Below are positions 23,601-38,600 of a DNA stretch of 64,000 bases, in pieces. The DNA lies in contig CM057843.1 in assembly GCA_030068075.1 (NCBI GenBank), positions 44,027,832 to 44,091,831 of the forward strand. Direction: 5' to 3'. The stretch is from Paguma larvata (taxonomy: Eukaryota; Chordata; Mammalia; Carnivora; Viverridae). Both the position numbers and the translations under genes were made by a program. Every line of letters begins with the position of its first letter. The first letter of the stretch is position 1. The notes beneath the pieces were generated by a model. The model was not told where the DNA came from. It worked only from the letters and a program-made list of their open reading frames with translations, and made no database searches.

Positions 23601-26600
23601 GCTGTCAGCACAGAGCCCTATGCAGGGCTCGAACTCACAGACCGAGAGATCATGACCGGAGCCGAAGTCGGCCGCTCGACCGACTGAGCCACCCAGGTGC
23701 CCCTATAATAGATTCTTGATGTTTATAACATTTCAGTCATTTTTTCGTGGTACTCTTAAGGAATCAAATTTAAAAAGTTCAAATTCTTTAATGTGGCCTA
23801 CAAGACCCTGCCATCTCCAACCTCATCTCAGTGCCACTTTTTCTGATGTTATCTAAGCTTCAGTCCTACTGGCTTCAAATTACTCAGAAGCATTAGTACT
23901 CTTCCTTAGAGCTTTTCCACATGGTATCCTTCCTGGAATGCTCTTACTTAGCTAACTACTTTAAATCTTCAATGTCATTTCCTTAGGAAAGCCTTTACTT
24001 TCTACCCTTCTCCCCAACTAAGTTGGTTCCATTATGACAGTGGACATACATTATTAGATATAGCACACTTTTCACTTATCCATAACACTCACCACACTTG
24101 TAATTTCCCATTTGATTTCCATCTTCTTTGTTGTATCTTCAAGTCCATGAGGACAAGGACCATGACCAATTTGTTTTAACCACTAAATCTCCAACATGGA
24201 TCTCAGTGCCTAGCACAATGTAAGTACGTAGTCAGTAAATATTAAATGAATGAGCCCAAAGGACTGAGTTCCCTCAGTTAACGATAACATAAGACAGGAA
24301 GACCTGTCATCCTGTCTGAAGATTATTTTTTTGCCTCTCTTTAAACTTTGAATTATTTTTATTTTTATAGGAGCTCATTTGTATTCTAGATTCTGACAGA
24401 ACTCTTCTTCCCTAACATGTATCTTCTCATTTTCAGGCAATTGGCTGTGGTATTGTGGAAAGCATACTAAACTGGGTGAAATTTAAGGCCCAAGTCCAGT
24501 TAAACAAGAAGTGTTCAGCTGTAAAACATAACAGGATCAAGGGAATTCCCAAACTCGATGATGCCAATGATGCAGGTACACAATTAATAATGCTTCCAAA
24601 CTTCAAATCTTTTGGTGCAGTTATTTGTTTTATTCATTAACAGCATACCGTGGGTACTTTCCTGTTGACATATAATATTCAACGGAATATTTTTACTTGG
24701 TAAAAATCAACCAATTTGGGACGCCTGATTGGCTCAGTCAGAAGAGCATGTGACTCTTAATCTCAGGGTCATAAGTTTGAGCCTCACACTGGGTGTAGAG
24801 ATTTCCTTATTAAATAAATAAATAAATAAATAAACTTTTTGAAAAGGCATCACTTTAAAAAAAATCAACCAATTCCCTGTTATTGAATATTTAGATCATT
24901 TCTAATTTTTGACTATTACAATAATGTTGAGATGACTATTAAGAGTATAAAATAAGAATATCTATATAGTGATCTATTAGCTAATGTAGGGGAGAAAAGG
25001 TTTTCCTCAGCCCTCTTAGGTCCCTGGCTGGGTCTAAACATTAAACTGATAAAGACAGATTAATAGATGAAAAGCATACACATTTATTTAATAAAAATTT
25101 TACTTGACACAGGAGCCTTCATAGGGAAATGAAGACCCAAAGAAACAGTTAAACCTGAGTTTTTTTACATTAGGTTTGAGGAAGACTGGAAAATATATGC
25201 TAAGGGCAAAGTGTATGAACTAAGTATAGTAAGGAGGAGGGAAGCTCAGTGAGCCTGTTCGCTCAAATTCTTCTGGGTGTCACTCTGGGAGATAAGAGTG
25301 TTCCCTTCCTCTATGGTATATGGAGGGCACCTCTCACAAGAGGGTCTCATGATCTATTTCAATTCAGCTTAAAATATTCAATATGCCAAGTGCCCTATTT
25401 TGGGGTATTATGTTCTGAATCCCATCACTAGCAAATATTCTTTGACATAATATCAAATGAATGTTCAATAACAGTATAAATATCATGAGAAATTAGTCTA
25501 AGAGGGCACCTGGCTGCCTTAGTCAGTGGAGTGTGTGACTCTTGGTCTCAGGGTTGTGTGAGAGGCCTCATGTTGGGTGTGGAGACTATTTTAAAATCTT
25601 TTTAGAAAAGAAAAAGAAATTAGTCTAAGAAACTAGGATTTTTTTTAATTCTGAACTTTAGTTCTAATATATATCTACTTATTAGTGTTTTATCACAAAA
25701 CTATTAATAGCACATCTGAGTTAGTATGTTTGAGGTTCAACTAAACGTGCCAATATTAATTTGTGTATTTTTATTTTAGGGGGTCGAAACTCCAATGAGT
25801 GTACACTTATCCTGACTGAGGGAGACTCAGCTAAAACTTTGGCTGTTTCAGGCCTTGGTGTGGTTGGGAGAGACAAATATGGGGTTTTCCCGCTTAGAGG
25901 AAAAATACTCAATGTTCGAGAAGCTTCTCATAAACAGGTAGAACCATCTTTAGAATCTAAATCTAGTTTTATAATGCAGGACTTCATGCTCATATTTCAT
26001 TCCCTCACTGGCATTTTGAAATATATTTTAGATAGTTTATTATTATTTTAAGAAATTGGGTACATCATAGCATATCTTATAGATCTTTCTGACTTTACCT
26101 AAAGTATATAGGCTAATAACTGAAAATACTGAAGCTCAAGAAAACCCAAACAATGTATATTGGCCTATTTCTTTGATCTTCTCAAATTTATAAACAAAAC
26201 TCCCTTTTTTGGTATATGTCTATTTCAGATCATGGAAAATGCTGAAATTAACAATATCATCAAGATTGTGGGTCTTCAGTACAAGAAAAACTATGAAGAT
26301 GAAGATTCATTGAAGACTCTTCGTTATGGGAAGATAATGATTATGACAGATCAGGTCAGATTTGCTTTCAAATATTTAGATTGTTACACGAAATTAAACA
26401 TGTCTTACAGTTTATTGCTTTCCTCTTATGTAAGGAAATTACTTAACTTGGAGCTATATTCATCACATATGTATATATTACATATACAGACGAAGTGGGT
26501 GGGTTTTCTTTTTTTTTTAATCCCCATAGAACAGTTTTTGAGAAATTACCAGTAGGTCATTCATAATTTTTTTTTTTTTAGTCTCAGAATAATTCTTCTG

Positions 26601-29600
26601 TGTTTTGGCTTTCCAAATATTTCTAGGACCAAGATGGTTCCCATATCAAAGGCTTGCTGATTAATTTTATCCATCACAACTGGCCCTCTCTTCTGCGGCA
26701 TCGTTTTCTGGAAGAATTTATCACTCCCATTGTAAAGGTATATTAACTTCTAAATTACCATAATAGATTATTCTAAGGCTCTATTCAACTCTTTATACAC
26801 ATATAAGCCCGGCAATGTACAGTATACAGGGGACCTAGCAATGTGCAAACCCATAGCAGTATGTTCTTTACCACAGGTGTCTAAAAACAAGCAAGAAATG
26901 GCATTCTACAGCCTTCCTGAATTTGAAGAATGGAAGAGTTCTACACCAAATCATAAAAAATGGAAAGTCAAGTACTACAAAGGTTTGTAAGGAAACCTGT
27001 ATAGAACTTCTCATTTTGTTATATACCACTGTACAAGATTATATGGAGAACTTGGTATTCTTGGTTGTATAGGTTTGGGCACCAGCACATCAAAAGAAGC
27101 TAAAGAATACTTTGCAGATATGAAAAGACATCGTATTCAATTCAAATATTCTGGTCCTGAAGATGATGCTGCCATCAGCCTGGTCAGTTTGTGTTCTGTT
27201 TCATACATAACCTTCTGGTTTTATATATCACTACTCTAGTTAGTCGATTGAAACATAAATTTTTATACAATAGAATGTTTTCTAGAATATGAAATGTTTT
27301 GGGTAAGCATATCTTAGAGAAAGGGACCATATGTTTGCTTAGTTTTTATACAAGAGATATTTTAGAACCTATTTGTATCAGTTTTTTTATCTCTAATTTG
27401 TAGGCCTTTAGCAAGAAACAGATAGATGATCGAAAGGAATGGTTAACTCATTTCATGGAGGACAGAAGGCAGCGGAAGTTACTTGGCCTTCCTGAGGTAA
27501 AAAAAATCTTATACATCCTACAATACAATGACTAGTTATTTCAGTAAAAAATTTAATAATAGATAACTATATAAATGTGATTATTTCGACTGCTGCATAA
27601 ATGTTTGGGGTCTGAAAGAAATTGCAAAGGCAATGCACTTTTTCCTAATTGTGCAGCAATTACACTGATTTTGTCTTTAAAACCTGTAAAATATGTCTGC
27701 ATAATTCTGTATCTTTGAGGGACTTAAGAATTATACAAATGATATGCTGAAAGATTTCATTGCTTTATTTTTGGTGTTAAATATTGTTAAGACCAGTGAT
27801 CTTTTTTATTTTAAACTAGATCATATAATACTCTCTTTGGTCCCTCAGGATTACTTGTATGGGCAAACTACCACATATCTGACATACAATGACTTCATAA
27901 ACAAGGAACTTATCCTGTTCTCAAATTCTGATAATGAGAGATCTATTCCATCTATGGTGGATGGTGAGTTCCAATTCGTTAGCCTGTTTCTATCATACAT
28001 AGAAATCAATGTCCAGAAATGGCTAAATTGAGGATACTAATATTTGCACTTCTTTCATTTTGAAGGTTTGAAACCAGGTCAAAGAAAGGTTTTGTTTACC
28101 TGTTTCAAACGGAATGACAAGCGAGAGGTGAAGGTTGCCCAGTTAGCTGGGTCAGTGGCTGAGATGTCCTCTTATCATCATGGTGAGGTAAACACACAAT
28201 CCATAATGTTTCCAGAAAGTATTATAACAGTAATACCTGTAATAACATTTCCCAAACACTTAGTGAGAGTACTTGGTAAGATGAACACTGGTTCATCCAT
28301 AGTAGAGGACAACTTGCTGAAATCTGTCAAACTATAAATGTGTTTACCCTTGGACCTAACAAATCTATTTCTAAAAATAATATCCTGATAAGGGTACTCA
28401 TAAATCTACAAGATCTATGTTCAGAGATATTTAGTAATGTTTGATATAACTGATTCTAAAATGTAGACATTAAAAATATCTATCAGTTGGTAACTTATTT
28501 TAGATTGTGACACATCTATGCCTGACTATGCCTGGAGTCAATGATATAACTGAAGTAAATCTGTGTGTACTAACATTGAGAATATCCAGTCTGTTGTCTG
28601 TGCAGAGAAAAAGAGCCAGAACAATACCTAAAGTAAAATATCTAGAAGGGTGTGCTTCAGGTTGTTAACTTTGGTTATCCCTGTCGATTGAAAAAGACAA
28701 CTTTCCAATTTTTTATATGTCTGAATTGTTTGACTTTACACAAATATATTCCTTTTTATAGATTTTGTGATTAAATTGCTTTTTTGCATTCATATATAAA
28801 TATTTTTAAATGTTATTTTCAAGACAGAGCAAGCAGGTGAGGGGTGGGGTGGTGGGGGGAAGTGGTGGAAAGAGGATCCAAAGTGGGCTCTGCACTGACA
28901 GCAGTGAGCTTGATGTAAATGCTGATGCAGGGCTGGAACTCACAAGTTGTGAGATCATGACGTGAGCTGAAGTTGGACGCTCAACTGACTGAGCCACCCA
29001 GGCGCCCACGCTTTCATTATATTTTAAAGAATTAGGTTGCCTATAGGTTTCTAGTACTTTAAATGTAATGATTATTTTGCTTGTCACTTTCAGTGAAAAT
29101 ATAGTGGGCATTCAGGTAAATGTTCACACAAACATTTGTTGAATGCTCACCATGTACCAGGTATATATTAAAAAATCAAATATGTTCCTTACTTCAAAGT
29201 ATAATCACAGTTTAACCAGAGGGCCAACACACATACACACAACTATAGAATAAAGTGATGCATGCTAGAATAGAAATGAGCAAAGTGTTGTAACACAAAG
29301 GTGGAAATATTTCATTCTGCTGAGGGTGAAGAAGAAAGCTACGCCTTTAGGGTTAGGTAGGACTTGATAAAAATTACTAGAAGGCAAGAGCCCTCAACTT
29401 AGAGCCAGAAGTCTTAAGTTTAGGTACGTCTGCCATGTATTTATCTGGGAAGAATCAAAAACATCTATATGTCATAAAACCTTACACGATTATAGTGAGG
29501 TTTAGTTATAATAATGGATATATGTAATTAAGAGCCTACAGATCAGATTAATGAATCTTTTTCCATCCCCAGATGTCACTAATGATGACCATTATCAATT

Positions 29601-32600
29601 TGGCTCAGAATTTTGTGGGTAGCAATAATCTGAACCTCTTGCAGCCCATTGGTCAGTTTGGTACCAGGCTGCATGGTGGTAAGGATTCTGCTAGTCCTCG
29701 ATACATCTTCACAATGCTCAGGTGGGTAGGCTTTCAATTTCTAGTGAATTGCCATTTCTAATTTTGAAGTAATTAGTTGACCGAAAACATATAAATTCAG
29801 TTAATCAGAAAATGTACTTTTGATGTAAATGCTTAGAGTATTAATTTTTTTAAGCTAGTTCATTAATGTCTAATTATGCTACTCTTTATGATAAGCAGAG
29901 AGTCTAAATTCTGTTTCAGTTTGAGAGCTATGCCTTTGAATTTCTTACAAATATTGTTTTCTTGCCAAACTAATGTTTTTACTTCTATTTCTTGTATTTT
30001 ATTTTCTTTCATCCTACTGAGCAGTGGTTCTCAACCAGGGTACCAGGGTAGATTTTTGCACCACCCTGTCTCCCAGAAGACGTAGTAGTGTCTGGAGAAA
30101 TTTTTGATTGTCATGACTAGGGTAGCCGTGCTATATCTAGAGGACAGTGGCCAGAGATACACCCTATGATGCATAGGACAGCCCCCCACAGCAAAGAATA
30201 ATGTGACCCAAAATGTCAGTGCTCAGGTTGGGAAACCCTGCTGTAGACTTGGGGCCAGGATAAAGAAGAGCTTAATTCCTCTGAAATACCACAGTTGAAA
30301 TTTTACTTCCTTTATAAGTCTATGGAAAATCACTACGAATGGTCGATTTTCAGCTGTCATCCCTATTCAACCTTTCAGCAGCATTGGATAATCACTTCAT
30401 CCTCCTTGAAACTCTTCTTTATTTGGCCTCTAACACATTAGACTGTTGGCTTTCTTCCTTATTCATCTCTTGGCTGGGTCCTTCTCATCTTCCCAGCCTC
30501 TGACTACTGGCCTGCACCAAAGCTCCTTCGTTAGCTCTCTTTCCACTAGCTACACTCACTTCCTATGGATGATACCCCATCCATCTAGACTCACAGTTCC
30601 AACCCTGAATCTCTTAGAGCTGACTACCTTCTCAAAATTTACCACTTGATGTCTAATAAGCATCTCAAACCTAAGTCCGAAACAAAATTCTTAGCCTTCC
30701 TGTCTCAGTAAATGGGATGCCATCGTTCTAATTCTCAGACTAAAAACCTTGGAGTCACCTTTTTTCACACTGGTATCCAATTCTTCAGCAAATCCTATGG
30801 GCTTTGCGTTAGAAAAAAACAAGGCAGTCCGTTTATCTGAAGTACTATATTATCGTCTACTGTCTTTCTTTCATCCTCATCCTTCATCCTTATGGCAGCG
30901 AATTACATTTTTTTAATGGGCCACTCTGGTTCAGAATCTTCCAACTGCTTCGTTAAGAGCAAAATCTAAAGGACCTACATGATCTTTGTGCCTACTCCGC
31001 ATATGGTTTCATTCCATCCATACTACCTCTATTCCAAACACACCTGGCCTCTGCCTATACGCATACGTGCCAGTCATTCTCTTTAGGGCCTTTAACTTAC
31101 TGGTCCGTCTGCTTGCACTGCACTACTCCTTCTCCAGATAACCACATGATGGTTCATTCTCTCTATTTCTTCTCTCCTCTAATGTTATCCTTTCAGAAGG
31201 TGTTACCATTCCTTAACATACTCAGTCATTTTATGTACTTTTTCTTTGTTCTTAGCATTTACCCCACCACCTGACAAAATGTATGTGCGTTGTCTATCTC
31301 CCTGTAATAGACTGTGAGCTCCTTAGAGACTTTATGTCTGCAGTGCTTAGCACATACAAAGTGCTCAGTAAATATTGTTAAACAATTATTAGTCAGCAAC
31401 TAAAGCCAAGGTGATTTTTATGCATAAATATGAGACAAGACTTGTCCTTTTCACAAGTTAAGTATCAAAGCCAGTATATTTATAAAATAACCTTCTTTGA
31501 TTGTTTTCTTTAGCCCTTTGGCTCGGTTGTTATTTCCACCAAAAGATGATCACACATTAAAGTTTTTATATGATGACAATCAACGTGTTGAACCTGAATG
31601 GTATATTCCTATTATACCTATGGTGCTGATAAATGGTGCTGAAGGAATCGGTACTGGGTGGTCCTGCAAAATCCCCAACTTTGATATTCGTGAAGTTGTA
31701 AATAATATCAGGCGTCTGATGGATGGAGAAGAACCTTTGCCAATGGTAATTATTCTGTGTTTATCAGGAACCTTCGTTTTCCTCTGGGTTTCCATTCAGC
31801 AGGCTATATGGTTAAAGAGGACACAAAAAATTTATTTCATACTTTAATGTTTATTAGATTTATTGTTTAATACTGTGGGGGATTTCTGTTTTTAGTGTCA
31901 CATTTAGAAAACCTATTCTTCTTTAAAATACCAATTTAGCTTCCAAGTTACAAGAACTTCAGGGGTACGATTGAAGAGCTGGCTCCAAATCAATATGTGA
32001 TCAGTGGTGAAGTGGCTATTCTTAATTCCACAACCATTGAAATCTCAGAGCTTCCCATCAGAACATGGACCCAGGTACGTAACTGTGGATTTTTTTTCTT
32101 TGATTTTTATGATCAGGGAAACACTTTGTACTACTACTTGTTGAATACTCATAAGCCTGTGTTTTAGACACTTAACAAAAGGATTATTCTATCTTTCTTT
32201 AGACATATAAAGAACAGGTTCTAGAACCCATGTTGAATGGCACTGAGAAGACACCACCTCTCATAACCGATTATAGGGAATACCATACAGACACCACTGT
32301 GAAGTTTGTTGTGAAGATGACTGAAGAGAAACTGGCAGAGGCAGAGAGAGTGGGACTACACAAAGTCTTCAAACTCCAAACTAGTCTCACATGCAACTCT
32401 ATGGTATGTCTTATCTTTCCAAAGAATAAATTCATTTCTCTAAAACCATTAAAGTTTAGCCAATTTATCTGTTCTTGGCTCCAATCTTATTTTTCTTTTC
32501 TAGGTGCTTTTTGACCATGTAGGATGTTTAAAGAAATATGACACAGTGTTGGATATTCTAAGAGACTTCTTTGAACTCAGGCTTAAGTATTATGGATTAA

Positions 32601-35600
32601 GAAAAGAATGGCTACTAGGAATGCTTGGTGCTGAATCTGCTAAACTGAACAACCAGGCTCGCTTTATCTTAGAGAAAATAGATGGCAAAATAATCATTGG
32701 TATGTTTTTGGAATAATAACTGTCTACACAATTATGCCAAACTTTAAACATTTTTAGAGAGAATAATGGTGGGGAGGGAGGGCAAAATCCAGCTGGTCAC
32801 TTATACAAGCATTTATTTTAAATACCAAGGCATTTATAGTTTGAACAAGATATCTTAGATTGAGCATCTCGAGAAATCAATATTTAGTTGACATTTAGAT
32901 GGAATAGAGAGCTAGAAAAAGTACCTGTGTAAAGTAATCAAGAGAAGAGAAGTTAGGTCTGATAGGGGAAAAAAAGGCTAGAAGGAAGATTATAAATGGC
33001 TTATATTACAAGTAAATTGTGTACTGAGTTGTGTCTCGAATTTTTTTTAAAAAAAGACTTTCTAGAAGCAACTAAGTCACAGTTTAAGTAACTAAGAAGA
33101 AAACAGTTCTGATAAAAGCTGGGGTATAAGGAAGGTTAAAAGAAAATAGCTCAACCCTGGCCAGGGCTAAGTAGGAAAGCTACGTTAACTAACTTATGGG
33201 TTAAAGGAGCAAGTCCCAAAACATGGCAACATGAGTTCCTGGTGACACAGAATAATTTTCTGGTGGTACACAAAAATGTTTAACTTAATAGTTACATGTT
33301 CAATTTCATGAATATTTTTAAAACTAATAACACTGTCAGCTCCCTAATTTCATAGGACTGTTGCTTAAGGCAAGGCTAAAATGAGTAATATTGGACATGA
33401 CTCAAAGAAAACTAAAAGTAAAGATTGTGTTTAGATGAAATAATGCAACTGTCCAATGTTCTTGAGTATAAAAATGTGGAGGGCCTAAACATGTAATCAG
33501 TATCAAATTAATTAATAAAAGATGGCACTCAGAAATTCATTCTGAAATATCAGTAGCTAGTAACTCAATATCCCTCAAAGTGTAATAAATTGGCCTCAGT
33601 AGCCCTTGGAAGAGAAAAAGGAAATGGATACAGTACGGAGAACTCAATGGTTGGGTTGGTGGCACTAAAAACTTGCCCAATCAAATGTCGAAATGTTAAA
33701 AAGGGAGTATAATTGAGGTAGAGACTTACCAGAAACAAAGGTATGATTTCTTCTATTCTTTTAAGAGTTATGATTAGGTCCACAGTCTCATATATGATTT
33801 GACTTCCTCCCTTGTGATAATTTACATCCACAGTGGTTTGGGGAAAAGACTTCTGTCTATACCAGGATATACAAATTTATATAAGACAAAGACAGTTTAA
33901 TTTTTCGTTTTAATCTTTTGAATTAATAATATGGTACAACCTTATGCCCAAAACCATTATCTATGTTTACTTTTTTTAATAGAAAATAAGCCTAAGAAAG
34001 AATTAATTAAAGTTCTGATTCAGAGGGGTTATGATTCTGATCCTGTGAAGGCTTGGAAAGAAGCTCAGCAGAAGGTAATTTCTTGGTTAGCATTTTTCTG
34101 TGTTATTAAAGACTGCGTATAATCTAATGTCTCTGTTTCACATGTCCTGTTTAAGCTACATTTTAATTCCTCCTTTAGGTACCAGATGAAGAAGAAAATG
34201 AAGAGAGTGACAATGAAAACGAAGCTGAAAAGGGTGACTCTGTAAAAGATTCTGGACCAACCTTCAACTACCTTCTTGATATGCCTCTTTGGTATCTCAC
34301 CAAGGAAAAGAAGGATGAACTGTGCAAGCTGAGAAATGAAAAAGTGAGTTATTGGTAGAGGGTACATGTTGCTTAGTTGTTTTAGTAGTGAAAGCAAAAA
34401 CTGCTTCATGAAAATTGTGCGCTATTTATTTATGCCCATAAAGTAACTCTTAATTTTCTGACTATCTTATGAAGGAGCAAGAGCTAGAAACATTAAAGAG
34501 AAAGAGTCCATCAGATTTGTGGAGAGAAGACTTGGCTGCTTTTATTGAAGAGCTAGAGGTATGTAGTTTATAATGTCTGTGTTAGAGTTTTTATTTTTAT
34601 TTTCTTTAAATTATTTTTAAGTTTATTTGTTTATTTTTGAGAGAGCGAGCACAGGGGAGGGGCCAGTGGGGTGGGGGGAAGAGAGAGAGAATCCCAAGCA
34701 GGCTCTGCACTGTCAGCACTGAGCCCAATTTGGGGCTCAAACTCACAAACCACAAGATCTGGACCTGAGCCGAAATCAAGAGTCAGATGCTTAATGGACT
34801 GAGCCACCCAGGTGCCCCAAGAGTTTTTATTAATGAGATAGTATATTCTATTTCTTTGTCAAGAAATTTCACAATTGGCAATAGAGAGAATATAAGAGGC
34901 ATAAAGAAACATTCCAAGATAACCCAGAAAAGAACGGATTGTTAGGATAAAGTAAATGATGCTGGGAAGCATACTACCTAGAATGTTTTGGACAAAGAGA
35001 GCAAAGGGCAGGAGTTGATTTCTGACTTATTGAGACTGAGAAGATAAAGAATTTAAGTGTGTAAGAAGACCAGCCTAGTGCCCTAAGTCAACCTAAAAGG
35101 ACAAAGATATTTACCTTCAGGCCTGGCTAATCAGTTTCAGAAGATACTTTGTTACCTAAATCTCACTAATTTGCTTTGTTTTCCAAAATTATTTCAAGAT
35201 AAAAGCATTTCATAAACTAAACTATAATGCTTACCATACAGTTTGATATTATTACCCTTAAGTGTGGATGTACAAGTAGAATTCAACCCTTTCTCACTTA
35301 TTTAAGTTTACAAATATGTATATATGTACCTATGTGTTTTATCCCTAACCTAGTTCCTCCTTTTTATCTTCAGAAGCTTAAATGGTGGAATCAAGATTAG
35401 AACCCAATCTTCTGTCTCCACGCTTGTTAAAGTGGGCCTTAATTATATATCACTATTATTAGTGTTATACTTAGTTGTACAGTTTATCACAAATTTACCT
35501 TAAGACGTGGGGTGCCAGGCTGGCTCAGTCAGAAGAGCATGTGACTCTTGATCTTGAGGTCCTGAGTTCAAGCCCCACCCTGGATTTGGAGATTGCATAC

Positions 35601-38600
35601 ATACATACATAAATTTTTTTTTAATTTTATATTAAGATGTAACAAATCGAAATCAGTTTGACTGTGCCTTTTATTCTGTTCTTACAACTAGCCTAGATTT
35701 TGTTTTGTCTTTGTTGGCTTATAAACTCGCTTTCTTTTACCCCTTTGTAGGCTGTTGAAACAAAGGAAAAACAAGAAGAACAAATAGGACTTCCTGGGAA
35801 AGGGGGGAAAGCAAAGGGGAAAAAAATACAGATGGCTGAAGTTTTGCCTTCTCCGTGCGGGAAAAGAGTCATCCCCCGAGTGACCATAGAAATGAAAGCA
35901 GAGGCAGAAAAGAAAATTAAAAAGAAAATTAAGGTAACACTCTTGAAAAGTTATACATAAAATACTTGAAACCTATTTCAACTTAAAATTAAATAAATGA
36001 TACTATATAAAATTTCTAATCCCATAGTTTGTAAGTTCTCCTATATCTAATCGTTACCTTTCTTTTCTGTGAGCCTAATTTTTTTTTGATGTTTAAGTAT
36101 CTTGAAAAACTCATGCCTGTACCCTTTATTCAAAGCTCTTAACCAAAACTTAAAGAAAAAATCACTCTTTGGCCAGATATATATTTGTATATTTGACCTT
36201 ACATTATTCCAAATAATAAGTTGACAGAACTTGACCATCTTTGTCTTGCTCTCTTTTAGAGCGAAAACACTGAAGGAAGCCCTCAAGAGGACGGCATGGA
36301 ACTAGAAGGTCTGAAACAAAGGTTGGAGAAGAAACAGAAAAGAGAACCAGGTATTAAAACATTTTAAGTAAAATGTATAGAGTTGAGATTAAATTGTGTC
36401 TGTTCCCTAGTACATCCCGCATACCTGTTCCCTACTGAGTAACATGATGGAGAACTATGTCTGAAATTTACTTGAACCTCCCTAATACTGTCCTTGGATC
36501 TGATTTATTTTAGAAGAGATCATTTTGAAATAATTCGTTAATTTGGCAACTTGAATTCCTTAGTTGGGAATCTAAAGAAAACACACTCAGTTTATTAGAT
36601 TTCACTTTCTAACCAGTTATAAGGCCCTGATATATATTATATAAAGCTTTTTGAGAACAGTGAGCACATCTTAGTCATGTTTGTATTACCCCTAGAGTTG
36701 AACACCCAGTAAATTAAACTTAAGAACTTTACTAACCAGGGAGCCTGAGTGGCTCAGTTGGTTAAGCGTCCAGCTTAGGCTCAGGCAAGTCACAGTTTGT
36801 GGGTTTGAGCCCCACATTGGGCTCTGTGCTGACAGCTCAGAGCCTGGAGCCTGCTTCAGATTCTGTGTCTCTCCCCCTCCGTCCCTCGCTCTGCCCTTCC
36901 CAGCTTGTGCTCTCTCTCTCTCTCAAAAATAAATATTTTTTAAAAAAGAATTTTACTATTCAATGATGCCTTCACTGAGTATCTCCTTTTTTTAACATTT
37001 TCATTAAGATATTCGCATATCAAATTCATCCATTTAAAATATACCATTCAATCATTTCAATATACTCAACAGTTTTAAACAGTCTTAAAATAATTTTTTG
37101 TCCCAAAAAGAAACACTCTACCCATTAATGGTCACTCCCCACTTACTCACAATTTCCCCTCCCCTATGCAATCATTAATCTACTTTCTGTCTCTAGGTTT
37201 ACTTATTCTGGACATTTCATATGAATGGAATCATATAATATGTGGTCTATTGTGCCTGGCTTTGTTCACTTAGCATGTTTTCAAGGGTGATCCATGTAGT
37301 AACATGTATCACATGTATCAATACTTCATTCTTTTTTATTGCCAAATAGTATTCCATAGTATGGATATACCCCATTTTATTTATTTGTTCATCGGTTGAT
37401 AGGTATCTAGCTTGTTCCCACTTTTTGTGTATTGTGAACACTGCTATGAACATTCATATATAAGTATTTATGTTGACTTCATGGGTTGGTTTGTTTGTTT
37501 GCTTTGTTTTTAAGTAGGCTCCACGCTGGGTGTGGAGCCCAACACAGGGGATCGTACTCATGACTCTGAGATCAAGAACTGAGCTGAGATAAGGAGTCAG
37601 ATGCTTAACTGACTGAGCCACCTGAGTGTCCCCGTGGACTTATGTTTTGATTGACTTTGGGTAAATACCTAGGAGTGGAATTGTGCTAGGTGATAATGGT
37701 TTTTTATGTTTAAAATTTAGGAACCTGCCGCATTGTTTTTCACAGCAGCTGTACCATTTTACATTCCCTCCAGCAATGTAGAAGGGTTCCAGTTTCTCCA
37801 CATCCTCTCACCAACACTGTTAATTCATTGTCACTCTTTCATTCTAGCCATCCTAGTGAAATTTCCCTATTAGCTAATGGCCGAGTAGCTTTTCATGTTG
37901 CTTGTTGGCCTTTTCTATTTCTTTGGAAAAATCTCTATTCAGACCCTTGGCCCATTTTTTTTTTTTTAATGTTTATTTTGAGAGAGAGAGAGCATGAGCA
38001 GGGGAGGGGCAGAGAGAGAGAGACACAGAATCTGAAGCAGGTTCCAAGCTCGGAGCTGTCAGTACAGAGCACATCTAAGGGCTCGAACTCGGAAATCGCA
38101 AGATCATGACCTGAGCCGAAGTTGGATGCCCAACTGACTAAACCACCTAAGCGTCCCTTTATTTTATTTAGAAAAAAATTTTTTAATGTTTATTTATTTT
38201 TGAGAGAGAAGGGAGAACAGAGTGTGATTGAGGGAGGGGCAGAGAGTGAGGGAGACACAATCTGAAGCCGGCTCCAGGCTCTGCACTGTCAGCACAGAGC
38301 CCAAGTGGGGCTCGAACTCACGAACTGCCAGATCATGACTTGAGTTGAAGTCCAACACTTAACAGAGCCACCCAGGCACCCCACCCATATTTTTAGTTGT
38401 TTGTCTTTTGTTTTTGTTGAGTTTATTGTAAGATTTCTTTATGTATTCTAGATGCCAGTCCTTTATCAGATATATGATTCTCAAATATTTTCTCCTGTAG
38501 ATTATCTTTTTTATTTTCTCAATGATGTTCTTTGAAGCACAGGTTTTTAATTGTGGTGAAATCTAAATTATCTTCTCTTTTTCCTTTTGTTGCTTGTGTT

